Assembly (NCBI GenBank): GCA_021401465.1
Contig: JADDMT010000029.1
Span: forward strand, 266,818-330,817
Length of the DNA: 64,000 nucleotides
Reading direction: 5' to 3'
Origin: Teratosphaeria epicoccoides
Taxonomy: Eukaryota > Ascomycota > Dothideomycetes > Mycosphaerellales > Teratosphaeriaceae
The notes under the pieces are model-generated. The model did no database searches. It was not told the DNA's origin and worked only from the letters and a program-made list of their open reading frames with translations. Both the position numbers and the translations under genes were made by a program. The first letter of the stretch is position 1, and each line of letters starts with the position of its first letter. Positions 31,653 through 41,620 of the stretch are shown piece by piece.

Positions 31653-33575
31653 TCACCCCCCACTCGCCACCTTCACACACATATTCACCCCCGCCTCAAC
31701 CACAAACACTCCCATCTTCAACCCCAGCGCTACCAACGCCACCGCGGCCTCAACCGGCGCCCCCACATCCGGCGGAGTCCCCACGAGCTTCCTCTGCGCC
31801 CGATCAATCACCTTGGTCGACCGAAGGGACCACTTGCGCCTCTGTTGCTTCTCCGCCCTCCTAGCCGCCTTCTTTGAGCTCTTGGCGTTTGCCGGAGGCA
31901 GCGGGGACTTTGGCGGAGGCGCGAAGGTCAGGTCTGATGGGGTAGGGGAAATCGAGGAGGTTTCGAGGGCGGCGACGGCGAAGAGGGCGGCGATCGCGGT
32001 GTCGATCAGGAACGGCGTTTCCAGGGCTAGCAGGCTGGGAGTATCGACGATGCAGGCTTCGGTTCTGAAGTCGAAGGATAGCAGGACGAGGTTCTCGGCC
32101 GCGATTGCCGCGGGTGTCGCGGAAGGGTGGTGGAGACTGATTTTCACTGTTGTGTCTTTGGTCGGCAGCGCGCGCTGCTTCACTGCATTCGTGACTGTGA
32201 TGGGCAGAGCACCAAGCGCAGGATGGTCGAGCGTATATGCTGCCGTCACGGCGCCCAGGCTGTCGCGCTTCCGTGTTGTGCGCGACAGTGAACAGTTGAA
32301 GCGCCTGTGGGCGATTGCGACAGCGTCTTGGGCTAGGCGCGCGGCTTCGGTTGACTTGCCTTTGGGGTCGAAATGCGCAATCTCTGCTGCGGCGGGCGAA
32401 TTGGAGATGGTCTTGATGGCGTAGACGGCGGCTTGATGTGGGAAGACGGGAACGGTGCTGTCGGGCTCTTTCTCGTCGGACGGCGAGCCGAAGGATATGG
32501 ACAGCTGCGCGACGGGCCTTGAGTCACCGGAAAGAGGGCAATGCTTCTCAATCGAGACGTGCTTGGCGTTCTTTACTTTCTGGCCTGGTGACTGCGGCAG
32601 AGCCTTTTCTAGGGAGTAGAGAGGATGCTCTCCGTCTGTGCCAAGAGCGATGCGCTCAGCTCTGTGGAAAAGGCCGAGCTGTACCTTGCGAGGAGCTTTG
32701 GCGTGTTCAGCCACCGAGGCATTCCAGAGGGAAATTAGGTCATTGTTCGTTGCGAGCGGAACATGCTCATAGCCTTGCACAAGGGAGACAGCGGAGTCAA
32801 AGCGACCCAAGTGGTGGCTTTCGACAGGGCTGCCGAGTTTGCTGACCTTGTCAGGTGGTAATGTCTGCACAGGCGAATGTGTCACTGGGTAGTAGCTTTG
32901 CGCATTCATGGGTATTGTTGGGTCGTACTGTGGAAACATGGATCGCATAGGTGCTGGAGGTGCGCACTCGTCTGGAATTTGAGGAGACGTCTTTTTGGTG
33001 CTGGTGCTGCGTGCCAGTGAGACTGTTCCTGGAAATTCTGTGTTCTTGGAGGACACTGGCGTGAATCGTGCCCGGTTCGGCAGAGGAGAGAGTCTGTCCA
33101 TGTCACTGGATGTGTCATGCGTCTTGGTGTGGTGAGAAGTAGAGTCGCTTGCCGGCACGCCTGATGTCTTGAGCTGCTTGGGAGGGTGTAGGCGTGGCGG
33201 TGATGAGTTCTGGAAAGCGGTCTTCGTTGGTAGTGGTGATAGCTGGTCCTCAATTTCGATGGAAGCTGAATCTTTGTCTTTGAGTAACAGGCTCTCTGGC
33301 CGGCTTGGCCGGCGCTGCGCATTTCTGTGGCGTGGTGTGCGTGTCGAGAAACTCCCTTTCCTCGGAGACGCTGGTGGGTCGCAGAATAAAGAATGCTTGA
33401 TTGTGGAGTGCCCAGGCTGCACTGTTGGCGGCGACCTGACCTTGACCCGCAACGTCAGGCCCTGCAATTCGTGACGGTCTGTTTGTGTCGGTGGCTTTCT
33501 GAGACTGCTCGTGCGTGTTTGGAAAGGTGCCTTAGGCGGCGATGGGAAAAGCTGCAAGTGAGCGTGCGAAGCCAT
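31653..33575 (-). CDS. Hypothetical proline/serine-rich fungal protein
   Basis: An intronless gene of 640 aa from the ATG at 33575 (MASHAHLQLFPSPPKAPF). The first 270 residues are disordered and contain repeated short SPLPTKTAF/SPLPNRARF-like motifs (two copies, at about residues 110 and 163). Residues about 270-600 look folded, with LISLWNASVAEHAK, VYAIKTISNSPAAAEIAHFD and LLSFDFRTEACIVDTPSLLALE segments. A Lys/Arg-rich stretch (KSSKKAARRAEKQQRRKW) is followed by a short hydrophobic C-terminus. The gene is well defined by length and codon texture. I cannot assign a function. Confidence 0.7.
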   Translation of the reverse strand: MASHAHLQLFPSPPKAPFQTRTSSLRKPPTQTDRHELQGLTLRVKVRSPPTVQPGHSTIKHSLFCDPPASPRKGSFSTRTPRHRNAQRRPSRPESLLLKDKDSASIEIEDQLSPLPTKTAFQNSSPPRLHPPKQLKTSGVPASDSTSHHTKTHDTSSDMDRLSPLPNRARFTPVSSKNTEFPGTVSLARSTSTKKTSPQIPDECAPPAPMRSMFPQYDPTIPMNAQSYYPVTHSPVQTLPPDKVSKLGSPVESHHLGRFDSAVSLVQGYEHVPLATNNDLISLWNASVAEHAKAPRKVQLGLFHRAERIALGTDGEHPLYSLEKALPQSPGQKVKNAKHVSIEKHCPLSGDSRPVAQLSISFGSPSDEKEPDSTVPVFPHQAAVYAIKTISNSPAAAEIAHFDPKGKSTEAARLAQDAVAIAHRRFNCSLSRTTRKRDSLGAVTAAYTLDHPALGALPITVTNAVKQRALPTKDTTVKISLHHPSATPAAIAAENLVLLSFDFRTEACIVDTPSLLALETPFLIDTAIAALFAVAALETSSISPTPSDLTFAPPPKSPLPPANAKSSKKAARRAEKQQRRKWSLRSTKVIDRAQRKLVGTPPDVGAPVEAAVALVALGLKMGVFVVEAGVNMCVKVASGG

Positions 33576-34509
33576 GGTGCCAGACCGACAGCAACTGGAA
33601 TAGGAATTGAAAGGAGAGGAAATTAGTTAAAGTTAGTTGAAGAATACAGCAAGATGGAAGTTCAAGAGACTGATCGAGGAAGCGGATGCCAGCGATGCTG
33701 CATTGTTATAAGACCTACGCCTTGGACCACTCTGGGCCCTCACGAAATCGATATTGCGGAATGAGCCCTACTCGCGCGGGGCCATTCCCAAAGTACATAC
33801 ATCATGTACATAACGCCCGCCAGCGTTATGCATAATGGCGAATGATGTGCTGTGCCGCAATGTTGGGTGAGGTGTGGGTGCGGTGTGGGTGTGGTGGCCA
33901 GAGGAGCCAGAGGAGCCTCTGTGCATAAGCGCCCATGTGCTTCTAAGCGCCCAGCGCCGTCAAGCCACTCGTTGACCAGCATTGGCCAAGCGACGGCCCA
34001 CGTGGTGATCAGATCCTTCTGCTCATCGGCATATCTCGAAGCGCGCTGGGTCTCTCGTTAGTGCTCTCCGTCCGGAAGTAGTAGTCGACGATTCTGGAGG
34101 GCGCATAGTACATCTAAATCGCTTCGCACGCAGCCAGGCGGTGCAGGGATCAAAGGTAAGTAAGTAGCAGTCAGGGCAAGGCATCGCCGACGCAGCGGTC
34201 TTCTGCTAGCGGCACGTGGCTGAGAGCCAATCACGGTGATCGATGTCTCGGTAGGTCGGACTGTTGAGCCGCGGACGGCACCGGCCCGAGCTTCACCCAT
34301 TGTATTCTCGACGCAAACAAAGAAAGACTGCCTCATCCGGTCTCCTGCCCACCCTACCGCCTGTCAACCAGCCACTGCGAGGGCAAACATTTCTACCAAG
34401 CTGCAATCGATTGCGGGACAGTCCGACGCATGATCAGTCCAGCGCGACGACAGGCAGCGGGCGGTCGCGTGCGCTCGATATTGTCTATCTACGCCTCAAA
34501 CCCCGAACA
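33576..34509. other. Divergent intergenic region
   Basis: About 0.93 kb between the orphan gene and TFG1. A GT-rich tract (GTGGGTGCGG-like words, about 33866-33900) and a small AGAGGAGCC duplication near 33900 are present. In-frame sequence upstream of the TFG1 ATG is open but lacks another ATG. Confidence 0.4.
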
Positions 34510-36531
34510 ATGAGCGCTTCTCCAGCGAATGTGCCTTCGCGGCCGACCTCAGCGACACCTACCGGTGGTGGCGCGCAACCAGTGATGCGCAAGAAACCGG
34601 CGGCGAGCATTTTCAATACAAAGAAGAAGCCCACACGCAAGCCCGCGTCGGCGAACTCAGCAGTCGCCAACGGCAAAGTTCCAGTCAGCGGACTTCACGC
34701 GAATGGTCGCACTGCCGCGAACGCAGTCGGCGCGCAGGAGCAGGATGACCCCAGCACGTACAGGGACTTTCCCATCTTCATAAGCAAAGCATCCGGCCAG
34801 GAAGGTCTGAGTCACCACGCATTCAGACTGCAGGTACATCAGAAGCAGGTTAATGGCCAGCCTGTGGTAGTCAGCCCCTGGAACCAGAAAGACTTCCAAC
34901 GACCACTGCGTTTGTTCCGGAAGCTGGCGCAAGAGAAGCAGGAGAAAGGCGAGCAGTCCGACGCGGCATCTGGCGTCGATGACAAAGAGCGCGAGAGACG
35001 CGAGATACAAGCACAGGCGCGGCGGGAAGAGCGCGAGGCAAACCAAGCGCTGATTGCTCCTACTGGTGAAACGGGCAGGAAGCACTTCAAGAAGAAGCCG
35101 CAAAAGAAGGTCGAGGATGTCTACCGCAACGAAATGGACGCTGAGCAGCAAAAGAAGTCTCGTCTGCGGTACGAGGAGGCTCGCCCATGGCATCTCGAGG
35201 ACTTTGATGGCAAAAGCAAGTGGATCGGAAGCTACGAGGAGCCCATGTCATACAATCATGCCTTGTTTCAGCTTTCGGAGGACGGCTTCGAGATGGTGCC
35301 GGTCCAGAAGTGGTACAAGATGGTACGCGCCGATCGCGTAAAGGTCATGGATTCGGAAAGGATAGAACGGATCATGCAGTCAAAGGCAAAAATACCCAGA
35401 TGGTTGATGAGGGACAAACTTGAGCCCAAGCTGGATGCGGATGGGGTTTTGATCCAGCGAAAGAGAGTCAAGAAAGTCGATTCAGACGAAGATGAGCCAA
35501 AATCTAAGGTCAAAAACGAGTTCTCTGCTGACGTCGACGAAATCGACTTTGAATACGGCGGCGAATTTCAAGATGACGACGAAGGGCTTCTATTCGGTGA
35601 CCAGGACGAGGCTGACGCAAAGGAGCTGGAGCGTCGTCTGCACCAGGAGATGCGGCAAGCCAATCTACCAGATGCGGCAGTCAAGAACGAGGAGAATGAG
35701 GACTACGATAGGCAGGAGCAGAAGGAGCGGGAGAAAGCTGCCGAGGAGCGCAAGAAGCAGAAAAAGCTGCGTCGCCGGCTGAAGAAGCGCGAAATGCGCC
35801 ACGAATATGAGTCTGACTCGGCTGATGAGGATCGTTATGCCGAATCGAGCGAGTCGGAGGATTCAGAGGAAGAGCGCGAGCGGGAAGAAGAGGAACGCAA
35901 GCGCGAGGAAGCCAAGAAGCAGGCTCTGCTGGTTGGCGACAAGTCGGGTGCGTCGACCAAGGGTACGAACACGCCAACCGGGCGCGTGGAGAAGAAGCCA
36001 GGGCCCGGCGACTCACTGAAGCGGAATGCCGATGCTTCGGACTTGAGTGGCGATGAGTCTAGCAGGCGAAAGAAGGCCAAGCTCAATGGTGCGGCGAACG
36101 GTCTTCTCCCTCGTAAGTTGTATCCATCACCGACGTCCACTATCATCTCAGCTGACCGATCTCAAGCTGCCGACCCTTCCCAAGCTCGTCGCCGCCTCCA
36201 CTCCGGCTACGGCTCCGGCAGCGACACTGACGCCTCACGCACTGGCCGCCCCAAGAACCCCAAGCTCTTGCTCAAAAACTCCCCCCCTGGCTCTCCCTCT
36301 TACAACGGTACTCCTTCGGGCAGTCGCGCCGGTAGTCCCGAGCGAAGTCCGCCCAAATTTCCGAGCGTGGAGGAAGTGAAGGCGGCGATCCCGAAAGAGG
36401 GCGTGGTGATAGGAGATCTCGTCAAGATGTTTCGGCCGAGGATTGGACCCAGGGGTCCGGAGTTTATCAAGCTGGTTAAGGAGGTGGGAAAGCAGGATGG
36501 GGTTAGTAAGAAGATTGTGTTGAAGGAGTAG
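34510..36531 (+). CDS. TFG1: Transcription initiation factor TFIIF subunit alpha (RAP74/Tfg1)
   Basis: 673 aa from the ATG at 34510 (MSASPANVPS); the longer upstream frame starts with TTG. The RAP74 N-terminal domain begins at about residue 79 with TYRDFPIFISKASG. It includes RLQVHQKQVNG, RYEEARPWHLEDFDGKSKW and GSYEEPMSYNHALFQLSEDG, the TFIIF dimerisation fold. The middle is highly charged (EEREREEEERKREEAKKQ). The last 60 residues (FPSVEEVKAAIPKEGVVIGDL ... FIKLVKEVGKQDG) form the C-terminal winged helix that contacts the Pol II CTD phosphatase. TFIIF escorts RNA polymerase II into the preinitiation complex. A likely 54-nt intron (36113-36166, GTAAGT to TCAAG) is divisible by three and stop-free; removal gives 655 aa (see findings). 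Confidence 0.95.
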   Translation: MSASPANVPSRPTSATPTGGGAQPVMRKKPAASIFNTKKKPTRKPASANSAVANGKVPVSGLHANGRTAANAVGAQEQDDPSTYRDFPIFISKASGQEGLSHHAFRLQVHQKQVNGQPVVVSPWNQKDFQRPLRLFRKLAQEKQEKGEQSDAASGVDDKERERREIQAQARREEREANQALIAPTGETGRKHFKKKPQKKVEDVYRNEMDAEQQKKSRLRYEEARPWHLEDFDGKSKWIGSYEEPMSYNHALFQLSEDGFEMVPVQKWYKMVRADRVKVMDSERIERIMQSKAKIPRWLMRDKLEPKLDADGVLIQRKRVKKVDSDEDEPKSKVKNEFSADVDEIDFEYGGEFQDDDEGLLFGDQDEADAKELERRLHQEMRQANLPDAAVKNEENEDYDRQEQKEREKAAEERKKQKKLRRRLKKREMRHEYESDSADEDRYAESSESEDSEEEREREEEERKREEAKKQALLVGDKSGASTKGTNTPTGRVEKKPGPGDSLKRNADASDLSGDESSRRKKAKLNGAANGLLPRKLYPSPTSTIISADRSQAADPSQARRRLHSGYGSGSDTDASRTGRPKNPKLLLKNSPPGSPSYNGTPSGSRAGSPERSPPKFPSVEEVKAAIPKEGVVIGDLVKMFRPRIGPRGPEFIKLVKEVGKQDGVSKKIVLKE

Positions 36532-37341
36532 GCGTGGGGGAGAGAGAAGTGAGTCGAGCGTGGAGCGGATCGAGGTGTGCTTCTCGACGAGATTGGCAGA
36601 GTGGCAGTCTGTGGCGGCAGTTCGCCTGCACTTGCAAGCGTACGTACCAGGTAGCAGCATTTCAGGAACTGCATGACTTGTCGAAAGACTGGTTAGTCTT
36701 GGGCAAGGTTGTGTGTCAACAAGCAGCTATGCGACAGAACGATTGGGTTCGAGACCAGAGTTGTAAACTTGTAAGTCGTCGGTTTCGCCATGCCATGCTC
36801 CCCGGTCACGAGTATCACAGAGCGTGATGTATGCGCCATACGCGTCTAGTGGCGCCCTATTCACGCCCGATTGTCCGATGGCCCTTTCGCGGCCAAGCTC
36901 AGTCAGCATCGCTGTTGTTTCTGGCGACGCGCTGGAGGCGCGTCAAGCATGGATAGCCCGGCATGTGGCACGACCACGGTCCACAGCACGTCTGGTCGAT
37001 CTTTCGCGCGTCAAAGTCCCGGGACGGCCGTGGTGCGTTTGCAAGAAGCAGCTCATGACAAAACACACTGCTTCAGCGGACGAACAGCTACTGTACATAC
37101 ACGCCCCTTCATACGCGTCCAGATATTCTGCCCTCATAGCTTTTGAACCGTATCAATGCAGGTGGCCCCCCCCCCCCCCTCCCATCATTTCCCGTCGTTT
37201 CCTTGTCCGCGGCGCACTCATGACAAAACATGAAATCCAAGTCGTAGCTGATGAAGCATGCCCTTTATCCCCCGATATCCGTGCACACGTGCAGGATATG
37301 TTGACGTCCTCGCGTATATGGCGAGGTTGAAGCTGGCAAAT
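36532..37341. other. Convergent intergenic region with a poly-C tract
   Basis: 810 bp between converging 3' ends. A 168-codon plus frame (36824-37330) spans it but is low-complexity and motif-free. A run of 14 C lies at 37166-37179, a spot prone to length error. Confidence 0.45.
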
Positions 37342-38148
37342 CTAAGGCTTGCCGGCGTTGCGGCCAGACCGTCTCGGCTGGCCAGACTCGGTCGCGGCCC
37401 TCTTCGGCTCGCGCTGAACAAGCGTTAGTACGACGCGACTCAAAGGTCGAACGTGAAAAATTCACCTTCTTAGTCTCCTTCTTCGGCTTAGCCTCCCCAT
37501 TTGCATTCTTCGCCGGCCTGCCCTTCTTCTTTGGCGCAGCCTTCTCGCCATTCGCCCCCTCCGTCTTCGCCTTCTTCCCATTCTCCTTCCTCTTCTTGCC
37601 CTCATCCTCCGCCTTGCGCTTCTCGCCCACCTTCTCCTCACCGTTTGTCTCTTCCTTCCCTTCCTCCTCGCTCTCATCATCCTGACCCACCTCCTTCTCC
37701 TCACCCTGCGCTTCCTTATGCTTGTCGCCCTCCTTCTCTACATCGAGCTCGGAAGCCTTCTTGACAACATCGTTGCCAGAGCGCGAGACCTTGACAGCAG
37801 GGTTCTCCGGCTCCGCATTCTTTTTAATCTCATTGCCGCGGTGAGATATGACTTTGGCCTCGCCTTCCTTGACGACTTCTTCGACGGTGCCGCCGGGGCG
37901 GCTGCCTGACCATTGCCAGGAGACTGGGATATGCTCATTAGCAAGCGCGAACCGCTGTCATGACGTGACTAAGCATATTTTGAATGCCTCAGGCATCCAA
38001 ATCTGATGACGCGCCCGGTCGCGCCAGCATCGACAGGAAGCATAGAATCCATCGATTGTGTGTCGCGCATGCTCACGCGACCTACGCGACTCAGGCTGCA
38101 TCAATGCGACTCACCTTGGTCACCTTCCTTAGGAACGTTGTCAGCCAT
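37342..38148 (-). CDS. HVA1-type TUDOR-domain protein with long Lys/Glu-rich tail
   Basis: Three exons: 38115-38148, 37466-37923 and 37342-37413, giving 187 aa. Intron 1 (191 nt, GTGAGT to TCCCAG, phase 1) and intron 2 (52 nt, GTGAAT, TACTAAC branch, TTCAG) both keep frame. The product begins MADNVPKEGDQVSWQWSGS, then GGTVEEVVKEGEAKVISHRG and AVKVSRSGNDVVKKASEL. This is the short TUDOR fold named after the Cryptococcus 'hypervirulence associated' protein (DUF2945/HVA1). The name does not imply a virulence role here. The rest is a KR/E-rich tail with AT-hook-like KKKGRPAKN and a final RRSGRNAGKP, suggesting a nuclear or DNA/RNA-binding location. Both terminal exons are too short to appear as frames of their own. 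Confidence 0.85.
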
Positions 38149-38655
38149 TGTCTCTCTGCCTATCTGGTCCTCGTGGATGTGCGGCCCCGTCTTCGCACAA
38201 AAGAGATTGTCGATGAACCGGTTGACTGACGGTAGTCGCTACCGGATAGAATGCAAATCGATCTTCTGTTGCACAAAGGAAGTGTGTTGTGTTGGAAGGG
38301 AAGCAAAAGCGACGAGGTCTGAGGAGTTGAGCTCGCTTCCACGCGCATTGGCACTAGCACTGGCCGGGCTGGGGTTGCTTTGACTAAAGCCGCACTTGAT
38401 CCACGATCTGGGCAGCATGCTTTGATTGGCTCGGCTATAGGTCCGCTGAGCGTTGCACTCCTCCTCGGATATGTTATCGAGAAGCTGCTTTGACGTCGAT
38501 ATCCTCGTTGTTGAAGTCTCAGCGCCATGAAGGAAAGGAAGGGAATGCTGCTTTGCATCCAGTATGGGAGCTGCCTCACTCAAAACGGGTATCGTCCAAC
38601 AATGCTACTATAAGGCCCAACGCATAATGCAGTCAGCTCTGTGCCATTTCACGAA
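38149..38655. other. Intergenic region, nothing seen
   Basis: 507 bp between the TUDOR gene start and the CUE/vWA gene end. Short overlapping frames only. Confidence 0.4.
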
Positions 38656-41103
38656 TCAGCCATCATACGCAGGCGGCACTTCCATCTCCTCGAATTCCCT
38701 CATTGTAACATCATAGCCCAAATGTCTCTTCAACAACTCATGCGTCACAAATCCTGTCAGAAGCAGTCAGCATGCGTCCCATTCCACACTCCTTAGGGCG
38801 CACTTACTTTCTGGACAATTTCCCTGCGCGTCCACGAACGAGACATGATGATTCACATCACTAATCCTCTGCAACTCATTCGCATGCCTGTGGTGGTGAG
38901 GGCATCCATCCACACCAATCAGGAAAATCGTGACATGCGCCCAGCTGCAACTCAACAAGTCCAGCTCAAACTCGTCCATATCCGTGGCCTCACCATCTAA
39001 CAGTAGTAAGAGCCGCAGTACCGGCGTTTGAGGCCCACCTTGCCAGCCATATATAGGATGATGCGTCGCTGATTCTGAGTGCTTCTGGAAATGCAAGTCC
39101 TTGACCTTCTGCCAACCAGTCATCACCCGAGTGCCTCCGCCCATGTGGATGCCGCGCCACATCTTGTCGAGATTCTTGTGGTTGACGGTGCCGATGTAGC
39201 GGGAGCTGTTGGCGAAGGTGCATAAATCGTAACCGGCGCCGGAACGATCGTGATTCGCCATCGCGTCAACGAATCGGCGGATAATGCTCTTGGCCACATG
39301 TTTGTTCTTTGGCTGCGTGCTGTTCGCATACCCAGTAATAAGATACTGGTTATATATCGGACGGAAAGGGTCGAAATCCATGGACCCAGAAGTATCGAGT
39401 AGAATCATTGTGTCGTCCGTGGGGTTCTCGGGTCGATCATACGCTCTGAACGGCGCTGGAGGTACCTGTTTAGAGTAGCCCTCACTCGTGTGTTGCAGAT
39501 GGCAGGTATCGTCTGCAGCATAATACAACGGCGGTGGTTCTACAGCTCGATTCATCCGCTCCCTCGCCATGTTCATTTCGGAAATGAAATCCGGTTTCAT
39601 ACGCGTTCCCACGCTGCCTTCGCGGTGGTTCAGCACCCAATACAACCGTTCTTCAGCTGTGTCCTCATAGCCACGCCAAGCAGGTGTGATGCCTCGCCAC
39701 CCAGCCGCAGCTTCGATAGAGAACTTGAGAGGATTCGAGGCTTGGTTCGCCCAGGCAACGGGAATGGGCTCGAAGTAGCCAGCTCGGAGAAGGTGAAGAT
39801 ACTGCGTGGGCGCTCGAGCTCGCAAATCTGCAATCTTGTTGGTCATCCCGACTTTCTCCTGGTAGTTTGCTACCAGCTGGCGCCAGTCATCGTCTGGCCA
39901 ACGACCGCGTTCTTCAGCCTGGATCGCTGAGCGGAGGGACGCGCCTGCTGTCGCAGATTTTGTTGCCTTCTTAATAGCTTTCTCCTCAGGCGTTCTGAAT
40001 CCCAGATTAGTCTTGAAGCTGGCAAAACGAGATGGCTTCGATGGTCTCGAAGCTTCAGAGACTTCATTATGTGAAGGCGCGACAGAAGCCCCTTTCTCAG
40101 CAGGATATTTCGTATCAGATGATTCTTTCTCCGAGGAAGAGGCTTTGATCGGGTTCTTCGCTTTCCCATCAATACTCATGCTCGCCAATGCCGCTTCGAC
40201 TGGATCATCATGCCATACACTGTGCTGCGGCTCCTGAGCATCGATCTTCATCTGAGCCTTTCTATTCAGCTCGTTGTTCAGTGCGATTGTCTGCCGCACA
40301 TTCTGTGCATGATATCCAGGCTGTGGCCGCTGCATACCCCAGGTTCCTTGCATGTAGCCATACGGTGAGACAGTACCGTAACGATACGGATTAGAGCTGA
40401 AAAGGGCCGGCTTGAATTTGTTATCGTCGTAATACTTCTCGCCAGGATACATGACGGCACGACCCCACTGCTCCTGCACACCATATCTGCTCATCTTTCG
40501 AGCCTGATATTGATGGATAGGGCACATGCAGTAGTAATCAGTATCATGCTCAGGCTCAATGTCACTGTTGAAAATGCGATACTGATATTGCAAGTTCTGG
40601 AGAAGCTGTTGCATCTCCTGCTCGTCTCGTGCTCGTACCTTGCCGGCTTCAATGACCGCATTGGTGTGGTGATGAGTCTGAATCGAGTTCTTCTTCGGCT
40701 TAATGCTTTCGTTATACCCCGGAGGCTGTCCGGGTGGGGGCGCATATTGCGGAATTCCATTACTGCTGCTGGCTCCATCTGGATGCACAAATGTCGACGT
40801 GCCTACATTTCCATCATTCGCCACCGCGCCTTTTCTGTCTGACATGGGCGGGTATGTCTTCTCATCATGTACGTCGGTTTTGGTAGGAATGTCGGCCTTG
40901 GCAGTGGCTCCAGCTGCTCGTCGTTCCATGAAATCCGATATGAACTCGACAGCCTCAGGCGAATCGCCAAGCAAGCCGCCAAGGTTAGCTGATGCTTGTT
41001 CGTTGGGCAGGCTATTTATGTGCTGAATGATCTGTTGCAGCTCTGCGTCATCCAGTGGTAAAATGTTGTGAAGCCTTGGCAGCGCCCATTGTTCGAGTGC
41101 CAT
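38656..41103 (-). CDS. CUE-like + von Willebrand factor A domain protein
   Basis: Exon 1 is 38808-41103 and exon 2 is 38656-38753. The 54-nt intron (GTAAGT, TTCTGACAG, phase 1) gives 797 aa and a RFVTHELLKRHLGYD end. Residues about 15-63 (LPLDDAELQQIIQHINSLP ... LLGDSPEAVEFISDFMERR) form a helical CUE/ubiquitin-binding-like module typical of the N-terminus of this fungal family. The middle is polar with a His/Cys-containing DTDYYCMCPIHQY segment. The vWA domain (about 560-750) has a complete MIDAS: MILLDTSGSMDF, the Thr in GGGTRVMTGW and the Asp in LLLLDGEATD. Such proteins are probably cytosolic adaptors. Ubiquitin binding is inferred and not proven for the family. Confidence 0.87.
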
Positions 41104-41620
41104 ATTGGATATTAGGCACTCTGATTATTCTATGGTAATACAGCCGGAAACCGCGCCTCGGGAGTGTTCGTTGAGCGCGCGTATAATATAGAGGCGAAAT
41201 GCGCTGCGCCACCACCTGCACTTGCCGCTTTCCCGTAGGCTGCGTCACCGAATCACATGGCTGAACACAAATGCTTCCGGGTGCACTGCACTGCAATGAT
41301 GGTCCGCTGTGTGCAATATCGCAGTCGCGAGCAACAACAAGAAGCCGGGATAAGAAGCCGCTGGCGATAGAGATCGCAGTACGTCATCAAAGCTTGTTTC
41401 ACATGCCACTATATCGTTGCAGGTTTCCGTCTACACAGAACCATGGTTAGCTTTCTGACGCATGTTGCAGACCAGTGCAGGTTTCGCAGTCATTGAAGGG
41501 TTTTAAACAACTGGCTGCATCACGATCGCATTTGACATGGCAAACGTGACTATAAGCCAGCTGTTTGATCAACTCCAATAGGCGGAGGCGCGGTCGCCGC
41601 GCACGATCCTTCCTAGCTCA
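41104..41620. other. Intergenic region, nothing seen
   Basis: 517 bp between two minus-strand genes; no frame or repeat of note. Confidence 0.4.

Noticed and set aside
31840..32424. Long plus-strand frames antisense to the proline-rich orphan gene (also at 7413-7952 opposite RCC1 and 43514-44152 opposite the RBR ligase)
   Set aside because: They are mirror frames of GC-rich or low-complexity coding sequence, without their own start context, domains or splice extensions.
33866..33900. GT-rich tract as an internal telomere-like repeat
   Set aside because: It has irregular GTGGGTG/GGTGTGG words with no TTAGGG or regular period.
36824..37330. A 168-codon plus frame containing a Pro run
   Set aside because: It is read through a C14 homopolymer in a convergent gap, with no conserved-looking segment.
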